A stretch of DNA of 64,000 bases. It comes from Mesostigma viride (lineage: Eukaryota; Streptophyta; Mesostigmatophyceae; Mesostigmatales; Mesostigmataceae). A program made the position numbers and the translations under genes. This document shows positions 21,001 through 34,446 of this stretch, one piece after another; positions within the stretch are counted from its first letter, which is position 1; each line of letters opens with the position of its first letter. Below the pieces are notes generated by a model, which searched no databases, was not told the origin of the DNA, and was given only the letters and a program-made list of their open reading frames with translations. The DNA lies in contig RPFO01000165.1 of NCBI GenBank assembly GCA_009746045.1, positions 3,824,918 to 3,888,917 on the forward strand, given 5' to 3'.

Positions 21001-22320
21001 CAAGTGGCAGGATGGGCTGGTAACCCAGTTGGATGAGGCCAACCATTCTTGTCTGGTAGCCTTGGACAAGGATCCTAGGCGCGTGTACAGGTTGTCCTGG
21101 GCTCACATCCGAGAGAAAAGGCCAAGTGCAATCTGGCCTGTAGACGGCCCTGAGCCTCCCTTGGAGGTTGAGGCTCAGGAGGAGAGCCAGGCAGTAGATG
21201 CTAACCCTCCATGCTTGGATGATGGTCTGTCCTGGATGGACGAGGGTGAGCTGGAATCTGCTGCATCAACTGTCACAAGGCCAGTAGGGGGCCAGGGCTG
21301 GACCAAAGCCCAAGGGGCTCCTCATGGCGGACGTCATCCGGGCATTGATGAGCGGCAAGCGTGATCCCAAGGTATCTAAGCTCACGGGGTGGGGGTCATG
21401 CTGGGCAGCAACATTAGAGGTGGATACCAACTCGCAGGTGTCCATTCTGAGGGCTGAGGATGCTGCAGGTTGCAGATGTCTGTAGCCGGTTGCCCAGCCG
21501 TGTCTGATTTCTCGAGGAATGTGTCCATGAAAGTTCTGGGGGAGGTGAGTGTGCCTATTCTGGGGGTGCCCACGGTGTTCTGTGTGGTAGAGGGCTATGA
21601 GGGTCCAGCCATACTGGGGCAGAATTTCTTATGCCAGCCGGGGTGACGATAACCTCTGAGGAATTGGCACTAGAAGGGCAGGGTAGTTTACCCCTCCAGA
21701 GATATCGCTACTCCCAGGGACTTAGTGTGGCTGTAAGGGCTGTGAAGGGTGTTGCAGTGGAGGGGCCTGATTCTAAGGAGCCCATTGCTAAGGACCTGCT
21801 GATCATCCCAACTACGTTTGACCCACGCCAGTTGGGGGTGCAGAGGTACCAGATCCCTGGAACGAGTCCTGTACCTTGGCGCAAGCTAGTGGAGATGATG
21901 CAAAGCCCCAAGATGGCTAAGGCATGGACTCCTGGCTTCGTTGCTTCTGGGCATGAGTGGATGATTGCCAACTGTGCAGAGCCTGTAGAGGTCCTCCCTG
22001 AGGATCACCAGCTGCTCAGATTGATGTTTGTCCTCAAGCTCAAACAGGTAGATGGTGTCGAGGTGCCACATGTCAGACCAATTGCAACCGAGTACCATGG
22101 CACTAGACAGATAGCAGATGAGGAGCTCTATACACCAGGGATGCTGCATGACACGTGGAGAATGTTGTTGTGTGTTTTCTTATCCTTCCTGGTCAAAGGC
22201 ATTGCCTATGGCTCTGCTTTGATAGATTTCAAGGGGGCTTTTCTCAAGGGTGACCAGGAAGAGGCTAGGGAGACATGGCGAACAATACCACCTTTCTTTG
22301 ATAAGTGTGCCTGCTGTGTT
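20933..22320 (+). pseudogene. E2 integrase tail, protease-like domain and truncated RT
   Basis: RMWKEPSIPGKRGKWQDGLV begins the integrase tail. The protease-like motif reads LEVDTNSQVSI (near 21420), with the same DTN as E1, and the ILGVP strand follows near 21560. The RT front part is well conserved (LYTPGMLHDTWRMLLCVF, IDFKGAFLKGD), although the K-R before AFLKG is K-G here. After PPFFDK at about 22310 about 400 bp are missing relative to E1, removing the HGDD active site. The sequence resumes at LQEPITRP. Confidence 0.8.
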
Positions 22321-22324
22321 AAGT

Positions 22325-23017
22325 GTCCCTGCAGGAGCCCATTACCCGGCCAAGGGGTGCTACCATACGCGGTATGTTGGCATGGTTGGCTAGCATTTGT
22401 GCGCCTGACCTGCTGGTCTTGAGTCGGTTGACAGATTCCCAGCTGGTCGAGGTGGGTGTTGAGAGTGTGATGCAATCTGTGAGGATGTCTCCACCTCTCA
22501 TCTTGGGTCCTTTGGATTAGTACAGGCCCTTTGACATGGTTCTCTATGTGGACAGTTCTATGGATAGTAGGAAGGTCACAGAGGTCAGGGGGCGGGCAGC
22601 AGCATTAATCACCCTGGTGCAGGAACAGTCCTCTCTGGTCTGCTGGTACAGTCGGTTGCAGAATAGGGTAACCCCAGCAGTGACATTGCTGAGTGCAGGG
22701 CAATCTGTGAGGGGCTGCACACAGCCCTTTACTTGAGGGAGCTTTTCTACCAGCTATGTAAGGTAGCTTCCTGTCGGTTGCAGATGCACACACTGGTGAA
22801 AACTGGCAGCATGGGCATGGTGCAGTTCGTGCACAGGCAGCTGGCCAGAAGCAGGGACCTTGATTATCTGTTGCTCAAGGCACTGTCCTGCTTAGCTGAC
22901 ATTGAACATGTGGCTGGCCTGGATAACCCTGCAGATGCTCTCACCAAGCTTGAGGAGAAGGCCGTGCAGCAGTACCCTCTGCTCCGTGGGCTCATGGGCC
23001 CCATGGTGGGGTGCTAG
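22325..23017 (+). pseudogene. E2 RT end and RNase H, broken
   Basis: TIRGMLAWLASICAPDLL, then LSRLTDSQLVEVGVES, YVDSSMDSRKVTEVRGRAAA, and the C-terminal RNase H portion with AGLDNPADALTKLEEKA. There is one in-frame TAG at 22518-22520 and a shift near 22690. It confirms that in this family RNase H directly follows RT. Confidence 0.8.
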
Positions 23018-23961
23018 GGAGACCAACGCCTTGCTCTGAGGTGGGATGTGTCCCGGTGGGCTGGGTAGCCAGAAATGGCTGACAGCAGGTTCTTCAGGGT
23101 TCGTACACCCTGCTGAACAGGGGTCAGGGTGGAGTCACTCCCCTGGCTGAGAATATCGCCTGGCCCTGTCATGGGGTTGCAGAAGGGTCTTAAGGACCTT
23201 GTAACCGGCCTTGGGTCTTCATGGAATGGACCCTGAAAGGGCAGCCCAAATGTTGGCTCTTACAGGTTGCTGTACATTTGTTTATATTCTCTGTAACCAA
23301 CCTGTTGCATGCTAATAAAACCCTGGTTGTGTGACCATGTTGGACGTGGTTGCCAGGGAGCCTCATTATGGGTTATTCTCTCTATATTAATAAGTCATAA
23401 TCGTGTTATCTCCATTTCATGTTTGTTTGTAATGTACAGTTCCAGGAGCTGTTCCAAACCTGGAGGATATGGGGTGGGGTTCGATTCCCCAGCTGACCAC
23501 AGCCTGGCATGTGTGAATCCTGAGTTTATCCCTCAGTGAGGACATGGGCTCCCCAGCTTGGCAAGCATTAACTGGGCTCTATCCGTGTCTGTTGAATGAA
23601 AAGGAAGGGGAATGGTTGTGAGCGGGCGCCTCTGATACGGGCGCCTGTGATAACTGGAAAGGACCAGGAACTCACAATAATACGTATCATAACTTCCTCT
23701 GTCCAAGTTCAGCTGCCTGGATGTAGAGACCTCACTTTTCTCCTCAACCAGGTTCCCAAAAGAAAGGGTTGGGGGCTGACATCTGGGTCAGGGCTGGGCC
23801 TTGGAACCAATGTTGGCTCTGGACTAATCTTTGGGTAAAACCTCAAGTTCCAAAAGAAGGGCAGCCCTGGCCTCTGGGAGAGGTCAGGAGTCTGTGGCAT
23901 GAGTGAGCATGGCTGATTGGAATCTCAGGCTGGTCCAGCCTCCAAAACAAGAAAGGGTTGG
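23018..23961 (+). other. 3' untranslated region of E2
   Basis: About 940 bp without a real gene. Homologous to the E1 3' UTR in opposite orientation (for example AATAAAACCCTGGTTGTGTGA matches the E1 segment near 9230). Ends with the polypurine tract AACAAGAAAGGGTTGG. Confidence 0.65.
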
Positions 23962-24626
23962 AGTTAGCATATTGGGACGCCAATGTGCTAGTTGGATGCA
24001 GGATGAGGAGACCTTTCTAACGCCGTACTGACCGCCTGAAACAGACAAGGGACGTGAGAGTTATCAGGTCCCGAAGTACTGCCGACCGGCGGCGGCGGCA
24101 GTGCACACCGAGGTCGCCGTGGACAGGACACGTGGCAGGCAGGGCCTGCACAGGCTTAGCCTGGACCATCACGTGACTAAGGTCCACGGAGGCTGAGGAC
24201 GCAACGGTCCTGTGGCTAAGTAGAGACCAGTAGGCCAGTCGCGGGCTCTGCAAGGATACGCATCCGTGCAGAGCTGTGACAGGAACTGGTGATACCTAGT
24301 CACGGGATGTCAGAGGTCCTTAACGCTGCCTGCAGCAAGGATGCAAGGTAGCGGTAAGCTGAGCTCTGGCAAGGTAGCGGTGCACTGTGCGAGGCCGACG
24401 GGAGATGCCTTAGGGCACGATGGAAATGAGGTAACATAAAGCTATGGCCTAAGGCAGGTCAAGGCAGTTCTTTGCCGACGCACCGTGGTTGTCACTTGGA
24501 GTGAGCAAGCCAGCGAGAGCGTTACCTGGGGCGAGGAGCAAAGGTTGCAAGCTACGCGACCTAGGTCCTAACAGTTGCGACAAGGACCAGGAGCTCACGG
24601 CAGCTGCCTGGCCGGCGTCGCTAAAT
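23962..24626 (+). repeat. 3' LTR of E2
   Basis: Starts AGTTAGCATATTGGG after the polypurine tract and ends CGCTAAAT before GGAGA. Almost identical to 17053-17716. Confidence 0.9.
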
Positions 24627-24935
24627 GGAGAGCACATCCACATGAAGCCTCTTACCATTGCAGTCAGCGGAGGTGTCCCTCTTACGCTTCTCCACGGCTG
24701 GTTGCCCATTCGCCACCGTTATTGCATCAGATGGCCCTGTTGCCCGCACCTTGCGCGCCTCCTCCACCGAGTCCTCGTGTCGCCTCTTGCTGCCTGGTCG
24801 CTTTCCCCCATCGCCGTCGCTGGCAGGGATGGCCTCCCCCACCAATTGCTCCTTGTCCTTCCGAGGCTCCTGGCTCTCCCCAGCCGGTGCCTCCATCTCG
24901 CCCTTGTCGCCGTCTCCCGGTTTGCCACGAGGCAT
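24627..24935 (-). CDS. E1 gag, N-terminal part
   Basis: The ATG at 24935 starts MPRGKPGDGDKGEMEAPAGE. The segment is charged, rich in Glu/Lys/Ala, and contains GGKRPGSKRRHEDSVEEARK. It reads in frame through the E2 target duplication into 17047. The equivalent region of E2 begins MLKGKNGVGGGSKA. ORF1 ends about 50 bp upstream in another frame, so gag is a separate cistron or needs re-initiation or a frameshift. I see no frameshift signal I would defend. Confidence 0.65.
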
Positions 24936-24988
24936 TATATACAGTGGGATGGCAAAACAAAACAGGCGATAGACAAGGAAGAACAGGC

Positions 24989-26137
24989 TCAAGCGCTGGT
25001 GCTGCCTGAAGAGGCCGTTGGCTGCTCTCCAGGTGCTGCCTCCTCTTCACGCTCCTGCGCTGTGCGTGCCACCGGTGTCCCCACTCGTGGAAGTGAGCGG
25101 ACCTCCTCCGCGTTGTAAGGACCTAGCACACGGCTCACCGGCCTCCCGGCTGCTGTCTGCTCTACCGGCAGCCTGGCCGCACTGCCACGGCGATACCACT
25201 GAAGGTTCCTGACCCACCTGCTACCACCACCTCGCCGATCGTTGCGAGACCCCCGACCGATTTCAGCAAAGTCGTGTTCCGGCTCAAACGGAATGTGCAA
25301 CTCTGCTCTGCGCCGAGCTGAGTACCCCTCGTTCGTGCCGTCACCCTCGTCAATCTGCTGTGACGACCTGGCTATGATGCCCGTCGGTCTGTCCACAAAT
25401 TGCTCGTGGAATTCTTCGTCGGTGACCTCCCGACCGGTGATTACCGTCACCGTTGGCCCGATCGCCCCTGGCCTGCTCTGTACCCTCGGCGTGTCCAAGG
25501 TCGACCAGATGCCTGGCGGACGTGTGGTGATAACCCAGTGATCCGCGTGACCACGCGACTCCTGGATCAGAATGTTAACCAAATGCTCACAAGTCTGAGC
25601 AACCACCTCGGCGGAATCCCACGGGCTATCCGCTTCGCGCGTCTGCGCGTCCCGAATTATGTGCGACGCGTCGGTCCCCTCTCCCAGCGAGCTTGTCGCC
25701 ACCCAGTGATTATACAACTTGGTTCCACCTAAGCAGATGGCCACCAGCTGGCCCAGCGTCTCTCGCGCTAAGTCAAGCGCCTGGATGGTCACGTGCCCGC
25801 CCTGGTACGCAACTTCTAAACCGTAGATCAACGAAGCTATCTCGTCTCGTATGGCAACGAGACGCTCCGTGCACACCCTCCCTGTTTCTCCTGGCGACGT
25901 CGTCGCCCGGATCCTCATCACCACGGGGTCGTTCGCCGACGGCCCTGCTGCGTTACCAAACACAGCCACCCAACCGCCCTCCGCAAGGCCCCGCGCAACG
26001 TAGGCCGCCTGCACGAAGGTGGAAGCGTTGGATTGATGAGTATAGGGATAGAAAGCGTTCTCGCGCGCCGGCAACTCTGGTGCTGCTTCGCGCCTGGGAG
26101 ACGACTCAGGTGTTTCAACCCGAGCCTCGGCCGACAT
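24989..26137 (-). CDS. ORF1 of E1, unrecognised 382-residue protein
   Basis: The first ATG after the 5' LTR and primer site (26137) opens 382 codons: MSAEARVETPESSPRREAAP and on. The N-terminus is low-complexity. Residues about 35-190 look folded (FVQAAYVARGLAEGGWVAVF; LGQLVAICLGGTKLYNHWVA). The C-terminus is Arg/Gly- and Pro-rich. I see no zinc knuckle, nuclease or coat motif I can name. E3 has a similarly placed ORF1 of 392-394 residues with no visible sequence match, so an extra ORF upstream of gag may be a trait of this clade. It could be a nucleocapsid-associated or chaperone-like protein, but that is a guess. Confidence 0.6.
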   Translation of the reverse strand: MSAEARVETPESSPRREAAPELPARENAFYPYTHQSNASTFVQAAYVARGLAEGGWVAVFGNAAGPSANDPVVMRIRATTSPGETGRVCTERLVAIRDEIASLIYGLEVAYQGGHVTIQALDLARETLGQLVAICLGGTKLYNHWVATSSLGEGTDASHIIRDAQTREADSPWDSAEVVAQTCEHLVNILIQESRGHADHWVITTRPPGIWSTLDTPRVQSRPGAIGPTVTVITGREVTDEEFHEQFVDRPTGIIARSSQQIDEGDGTNEGYSARRRAELHIPFEPEHDFAEIGRGSRNDRRGGGSRWVRNLQWYRRGSAARLPVEQTAAGRPVSRVLGPYNAEEVRSLPRVGTPVARTAQEREEEAAPGEQPTASSGSTSA

Positions 26138-26168
26138 GAAACCCCGCAAACAGGAATGCAATAATACG

Positions 26169-26817
26169 AGTTAGCAACCAACCAGAGCTGTGAGCTCCTG
26201 GTCTTTCACGCGCACAACGGGATGAGCCAAAGTTGCAAGGCAGCAACCTTTTAACCCGTGCACCAAGCCACGACCACAGTGAGCGTTTCCACGTCCAATG
26301 TGGGAGCCTCGGTTCGTGCTTGCCAAGATATAGCTGGTCATCCCCCATGACCAAGCTATATCCTTTGCGTTGTTCCTCGTTCCCATCGGCGTGACGAGGC
26401 ACGTGCAGGCGTGCAAGCAAATCCTCAACGTCCACTGGCATCAGTGCAGAGCCAGGACGAACTGGATTTGCCTAGACTCTGCAACCTAGGAAGTATAGGA
26501 CCTGTCACAAGCCTGCAAGGCCTAGTATCCTTGCAGACCTGTGCCAGCTCCAGTATTCCACCAGTCACAGGCTGCTGCTCCTCTGGTCTACGTGGACCAC
26601 AGTCACGTGATAGTCAGGCTAAGCCTGTGCAGGCACGGCCTGCCACGTGTCCTGTCCACTATACCAGAGGACTGCACCCTAGTCGGCCACGGACGGCCAG
26701 GACTTCGGGACCTCATATCTTTCTTGTCCCTTGTCTGTTCCAGGCGGTCAGCACGGCGTTGGAAAGGTCTTTCCAAATTGCATCCACTTAGCATATTGGT
26801 TGCCCAAAATGCTAACT
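26169..26817 (-). repeat. 5' LTR of E1
   Basis: The minus strand starts AGTTAGCATTTTGGGCAACC and ends GGTTGGTTGCTAACT at 26169, then CGTATTATTG follows (shared with E2). Flanked on the right by AGATG (26818-26822). Confidence 0.9.
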
Positions 26818-26822
26818 AGATG

Positions 26823-27319
26823 CAGCCCAATCCCCTGCACGCCTTGTTCCCCACACAAATCCCCCTCAGTATAACTGGTAAACTGGAGACTACCAGCATG
26901 CCTAGTAATGCCACCCCTCTGCTTAGAATAAGCTGTAATAATCCTGGTATCAGCTTCCCAAGATTGACAGCATAATGCATAGCAGGAACAAACGCCATGG
27001 AATACGCATGAAGACAGAGGCCCAGCCAACCAGAGAAGGGATATGGGGGAGGCAAGTCTCTCAGCCCACTAAACCACTGGTGGCCTGCAGGGTCGCTCTA
27101 TTAAGACGTCCTATGCACCTCATGACGAAAGATGGGGTGGGCACTACAGCAAAGTGTCCAAGACAGAGTTGCATACAAGGCAGCTTGAGAGCAGACTGAA
27201 GGCAATCGCCAATCAGCCAACTGATGTGCCCAAGCTTGGCAGGGCCCCAGCAACAACGTCACTCCCCGCAACCATCCAGGTGGCACTACCATGCAAGGTA
27301 ATGTGGGCATTTGGATCCA
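26823..27319 (-). other. I2 interior remnant between E1 and E3
   Basis: About 500 bp of old I2 sequence. Minus-strand frames are open in pieces (for example HAYSMAFVPAMHYAVNLGK in the frame ending at 27055) but no retroelement domain is identifiable. It ends in AGGAG, the target duplication of E3. Confidence 0.5.
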
Positions 27320-27324
27320 AGGAG

Positions 27325-27780
27325 AGTTAGATGAGATGCTTAGGCTGACACACGGATTTCCGGCCTGCGCGCCGCGTATTGCCTACCGCGGCTGAGCGGG
27401 ACACCTTAGTACTGTACGGCAGAGCGTACGGTACGGCGGTGTCATGTGGACTGACGTGCAGTTAGTGCCAGACTGTTCCTAGGCTCTAGCTCGACCCGCC
27501 AGATCCGGGTTATCCGGGTCTGACGGGCCGGGTGTAGCTGGTCGCTAGTGACGTGGTCGCATGGCATTGCAGTGTACAGTTGTCCACTGGCAGGTGCTGC
27601 AGTGAGCACTGCCATAGGCATATAGGCGTAGCACTGGGGAGTGCCGCAGCACCCGAGTTTGCCCAGTTCCATCCTGAGCCCTCAAGCTTTCATTGCATTC
27701 CTTGTATTATTGCTAATACAATCCACATTCTCATTTCCAGCTTTCGTTAGTTGTCCTTCGTCTTCTTTCTCATTCCAACT
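27325..27780 (+). repeat. 5' LTR of E3
   Basis: Begins AGTTAGATGAGATGC and ends CTCATTCCAACT. It contains a CATAGGCATATAGGCGTAGC segment that also recurs in the internal partial LTR. The pyrimidine-rich stretch near 27755-27775 precedes the primer site. Confidence 0.9.
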
Positions 27781-27799
27781 TGGACTGAAATCGTTAGAC

Positions 27800-28978
27800 A
27801 TGGCTTCCAACAACAATTCCGGAAAGGACAACAACAAGGGGAAGGCGCCGGCCAGGCGCACATCCCCCCGCCTCTCGCCGGAGGGCTCGCCCTCCGCCAC
27901 CGTGCCACCGAGGGTGACGCCCAACGTCACTTTCAGCACGGTGGTTGCCGATAACCCACGGCGTCGGGCCCCGCAGGTGGGGGCCGGCGCCCGGGGGCTG
28001 GCGAGAGGACGCTCGTTTGCCGCTGGCGGCTCGTCCGCCATGGCACCCGGGGTGCAGGTACCCCGGGCACGTGACACCCCCGTCGCAGGTGGCGGGGGTC
28101 GTGAACGCAGCGATTCCTCTGAGGAGGACGGGGAGGTGCCGCCCGCGAGGCCGCGGCCCTCGCTAGAGATTTCTTCCCAGACGCCGGCGACGTCTGGCAA
28201 CTTATCGGTGGGCCGCCAAATGGCCACTATGGACATTGATCGCTACGGCGAGCATGTTCCGCCGCCCGTCGAGTTCGGGATTCTGCCCCACTATCTCCCC
28301 ATCGGGGAAGATGACATTCCGGAGTTTATCTCCGTGAATGGCTGGGTTCTTCGTCAGCGGTTTCCGTTGACTTTCGAAGAGGGGGCGACGGCGTTCGATG
28401 TTCATCGGACGCATGCGATGATCGAGCGTCGTTTGCGGATGACGTTCAATCTGATCCAGGTGGCGGTCTGGATGCGTTGCTTTGCCAACCGGCCGAGGCA
28501 CAATCCGGGGACGGTGGATCAGTGGGCATCCAGGCAGCGTCAGCGAGATGCGCTGCAGGTGGTGGCCAAGCAGGAGATTGCGCTCACTCCGTTGCCTGCG
28601 TGGCCCCATGTCACGCCAGTTGGCTGGGGCAATGACAGGCGCGAGGCGGCTGCGACGCCGCCTACGGCGGAGCGCGGGGCGGCAGTCGCCCCTACCACAC
28701 CAACGGGTGGTGCAACCACCCAGGACCCTCTGGCAGGGCAGAGGGTCCAGCCTCAGCAGCCGGCTCCCCCGCCCAGCGCGGGGGGCCAGGTGGCTGAGGA
28801 GGCCACCGGGGTTGCAGGGACCCCGGCGGCGACGCAAGCTCCCGGGGTTGCAGGGACCCCGGCAGCGACGCCGGCGCCTCCGGCGCAGGCGGGGGAGGAA
28901 ACTCCCATGGAGGGTGTCACTGGTACCCCCAGCAGCTCTGGAGGGCAGGTCCCCTGCAGTCGCCCCGAGTGTAGGTGA
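27800..28978 (+). CDS. ORF1a of E3 (first of two diverged copies)
   Basis: The ATG at 27800, 19 bp after the LTR, opens 392 codons starting MASNNNSGKDNNKGKAPARR. The N-terminal 130 residues are basic and Pro/Gly-rich, followed by an acidic patch (RSDSSEEDGEVPP). The middle looks globular (IGEDDIPEFISVNGWVLRQR; LIQVAVWMRCFANRPR; GTVDQWASRQRQRDALQVV). The C-terminal 130 residues are Ala/Pro/Thr repeats that include two GVAGTPAAT units. No known domain is recognised. It closely resembles ORF1b over most of its length, but its last residues differ because the partial LTR begins exactly at its stop codon. Confidence 0.7.
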   Translation: MASNNNSGKDNNKGKAPARRTSPRLSPEGSPSATVPPRVTPNVTFSTVVADNPRRRAPQVGAGARGLARGRSFAAGGSSAMAPGVQVPRARDTPVAGGGGRERSDSSEEDGEVPPARPRPSLEISSQTPATSGNLSVGRQMATMDIDRYGEHVPPPVEFGILPHYLPIGEDDIPEFISVNGWVLRQRFPLTFEEGATAFDVHRTHAMIERRLRMTFNLIQVAVWMRCFANRPRHNPGTVDQWASRQRQRDALQVVAKQEIALTPLPAWPHVTPVGWGNDRREAAATPPTAERGAAVAPTTPTGGATTQDPLAGQRVQPQQPAPPPSAGGQVAEEATGVAGTPAATQAPGVAGTPAATPAPPAQAGEETPMEGVTGTPSSSGGQVPCSRPECR

Positions 28979-29216
28979 TGCTAGTGATGTGGTCGCATGG
29001 CATTGCAGTGTACAGTTGTCCACTCACTCCACTGGTAGGCGCTGCAGTGGAGCGCTGCCATAGGCATATAGGCGTAGCACTGGGGAGTGCCACAGCACCG
29101 AGTTTGCACAGTTCCATTCTGAGCTCTTCGCGTTCGTTGTATTATTTGCCTAATACAATCTCTTTCTTCGCTCTCAGCTTTTGTGAGTTGTCCACCGCAT
29201 TCTCGACGTTCCAACT
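28976..29216 (+). repeat. Internal partial LTR of E3
   Basis: Resembles the 3' half of the E3 LTR (27541-27780): GTGGTCGCATGGCATTGCAG, CATAGGCATATAGGCGTAGC and the end CGTTCCAACT are shared, with many substitutions and indels elsewhere. It is followed by TGGACTGAAA (29217), a second primer site. Its left end coincides with the stop of ORF1a, marking a recombination junction. Confidence 0.85.
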
Positions 29217-30360
29217 TGGACTGAAAAGTTTGAAATGGCTTCCAACAACAACAATGCCGGCAAGAACACCACCACCAACAAGAAGGGGAATGCGCCGACC
29301 AGGCGCACCTCCCCACGGCTCTCGCCGGAGGGTTCGCCCTCCGCCACCGTGCGGGTGACGCCCAACGTCACCTTTAGCACGGTGGTTGCCAACCACCCGA
29401 GGCGTCGGACCCCGCAGGTGGGGGCCGGCGCCCAGGGGCAGGCGAGAGGCCGCACGCTTGCCACTGGCGGTTCGTCCGCCATGGCACCCGGGGTGCAGGA
29501 ACCCCGGGCACGTGACACCCCCGTCGCAGGTGGCGGGGGACGTGAGCGTAGCGACTCCTCCGAGGAGGACGGGGAGGTGCCGCCCGCAAGGCCGCGGCCC
29601 TCGCTTGAGCTGTCTTCACAGACGCCTGCTACGTCGGGCAACCTGTCTGTGGGCCGACAAATGGCCATTATGGATATTGATCGCTACGGCGAGCATGTCC
29701 CGCCACCCGTCGAGTTCGGGATTCGGCCCTACCATCTACCCCTCGGGGAAGATGATATTCCGGAGTTCATCTCAGTGACGGGCTGGCGTCTTCGCCAGCG
29801 GTTTCAGCTGAATTTTGATGAGCCGGCGACGTTGTTCGATGTTAATCGTGTTCAGGCGCATATCCAGTGTCGCTTGCGCCGGATGGAGTTCGAGCTGCTC
29901 CAGGTGGCGGTCTGGATGCGCTGTTTCGCCACCAGGGCGAGGCAGAACCCGGGGACGGTGGATCAGTGGGCGTCTGAGCAGCGTCAGCGAGAAGCGCTGC
30001 AGGTGGTGGCGACGCGTGAGATCGCGATATCCACCCCGTTGCCTCAGTGGCCCCAGGTCACGCCAGTTGGCTGGGGCGACGAGAGGAACCAGGCGGCTGC
30101 GACGCCGCCTACGGCTGGGCGCGGGGCGGCAGGCGCCCCCAACACACCAGCGGGTGGTGCGACCACCCAGGGCTCTCTGGCAGGGCAGAGGGCCCATCCT
30201 CAGCAGCCACCCCCCCGGCCCAGCGCAGGGGGCCAGGCGCCTGCTGAGGCCCCCGGGGTTGCAGGGACCCCGGCGGCGACACCAGCTCCCGGGGTTGCAG
30301 GGACCCCGGCAGCGCCGCCGGCGCCTCCGGCGCAGGCGGGGGAGGAAACTCCCATGAAGG

Positions 30361-33345
<2,985 letters not shown>

Positions 33346-33366
<21 letters not shown>

Positions 33367-33805
33367 CAGGTTAGCTGTCAAGGATGCAAAGCATCCACGT
33401 CCCACCTTCAGAGAAGGGGATCAGGTCCTATTCTACAAGGAGTCGGGACTAGGCAAGGTGGGTACCTGGCAGGGGCCAGCCACCATCCTAAAGTTTAACA
33501 CCACTGGCAGGACAGTGCTGGTTAAAAACAATGACACGGGTAAGATTCACAGGTGTTCGACTCACAGGATGAAATTGTATTTTCCAACTGTGTCAGACGT
33601 GGCAGAGGAGGAAGAGCTGTTGGCCGACAGCCCTGTACAGTTACCTGGCATCCCAGCGTTGCCCAGTGAGTGGTTGTTTGGAACACCCACTGGTGAGTGT
33701 GAGAGCCACAACCACTGTGACACCCAGGTCACCCTTGATGATTGTAGGCAGTCACTGCAGGCTTGGCCCCCTGCAGCAGAGGGTCAAATTGGAAAAAACA
33801 GGTGA
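33346..33805 (+). CDS. E3 integrase C-terminal tail (frame-shifted segment)
   Basis: Continues from the integrase after a one-base slip: RLAVKDAKHPRPTFREGDQV, then GKVGTWQGPATILKFNTTGR and HRCSTHRMKLYFP. The pattern of a basic beta-barrel with GTWQGPA resembles the integrase tail of retroelements and matches in position the RGKWQDG tail of E1. It leaves frame in a run of six A at about 33792-33797, from which the protease-like segment continues. Confidence 0.75.
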
Positions 33806-34446
33806 TCAGCAACCTCTCACCTCTTCAATTGTGAACATAGCTCAGCCACTAGCTGCACCTTCCAAACGCAGCCTAGTAGCAGAAGCTGTTCGCATTTTAC
33901 AATCAGCTCATAGAGCTAAAGCTCAAACTGCTGCAGGATCAGCTAAGGTGGGTAAGGTTGGGCAGAATGACAATAGCCCATTTATGGTTGCAGTGGACAC
34001 ACATTGAAGCCCAGGTCAGCATTATCAGTGCCCTGGCTGTGCCCCATATGCCTTTGGAACCTTCACCCTGGCACCATGTGGCTGATTTCTCAGGGCAGTC
34101 ATCCCTCAAGGTACAAGGTCAGGTCATGTTGACTATACTTGGTATCCCAACCCCTTTTCAGGTATTGGAAGGTTATAAAGGTAATGCCTTGTTGGGTGAT
34201 CCGTTTCTCTCTTACCCTGGTGTCATTATCTCCAGTGATAGACTAGCCATCCAGGACCTGGGTGGTGTTGATCTGAATCATTTCAAAATTTCTCTTCAAA
34301 AACTTCTTCACACAAACATTGCTTCCGTCAAATTTGCTACCCACAAGTATGCCCCAGGGCAAGAACCTTGTGTGGCAGACTTGGTTCATAACCAAAAACT
34401 TCATCCCACCTCCTTTGGATTGGGCAAGCATGATGTCACTGGCTAA
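33790..34446 (+). CDS. E3 protease-like domain (two frame-shifted pieces)
   Basis: After the A-run the frame reads through SKRSLVAEAVRILQSAHRAK to SPFMVAVDTH and a stop (34005-34007). One base over, EAQVSIISALAV continues, then LTILGIPTPFQVLEGYKGNA and LLGDPFLSYPGVI. Put side by side with E1 (VDTNSQVSVI...ILGVP...AILGQNFL) the match in order and spacing is clear. As in E1 the Gly of the D-T-G motif is missing (DTH here). The position after integrase and before RT is the same. Confidence 0.75.

Larger units (their letters stand above)
17053..24626 (+). mobile_element. E2: decayed plus-strand relative of E1 inserted in E1 gag, TSD GGAGA
   Basis: LTRs 17053-17716 and 23962-24626 (664 and 665 bp, nearly identical) begin AGTTAGCATATTGGG and end GTCGCTAAAT. 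GGAGA flanks the element at 17048-17052 and 24627-24631, and E1 gag reads in frame across the emptied site. Immediately after the 5' LTR comes CGTATTATTG, which is also the first sequence after the E1 5' LTR, so it is probably the family primer site. Domain order matches E1, but the reading frames are broken many times, the RT core with HGDD is deleted near 22320, and no ORF1 is present. Identical LTRs with decayed coding suggest it moved recently using enzymes from another copy. Confidence 0.9.
7913..26817 (-). mobile_element. E1: copia-like LTR element with INT-PR-RT-RH order, TSD AGATG
   Basis: LTRs of about 650 bp (7913-8563 and 26169-26817) begin AGTTAGC and end GCTAACT, a perfect 7-bp inverted pair that is not the usual TG...CA. 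AGATG flanks the element at 7908-7912 and 26818-26822. Minus-strand order from the right: LTR, ORF1 (26137-24989), gag (24935 to 13139, split by E2 and a piggyBac relative), UGA, integrase (to 12079), integrase tail plus protease-like plus RT (12055-10166), RNase H (10169-9567), 3' UTR, LTR. The removable insertions are E2 (17053-24626) and about 14027-16881, leaving an element of about 8.5 kb. Only a few single-base breaks separate the ORFs. Confidence 0.9.

Noticed and set aside
7913-26817. E1 and E2 as arms of one giant inverted repeat transposon
   Set aside because: Each has its own LTR pair and its own 5-bp target duplication, and E1 gag is continuous across the emptied E2 site.
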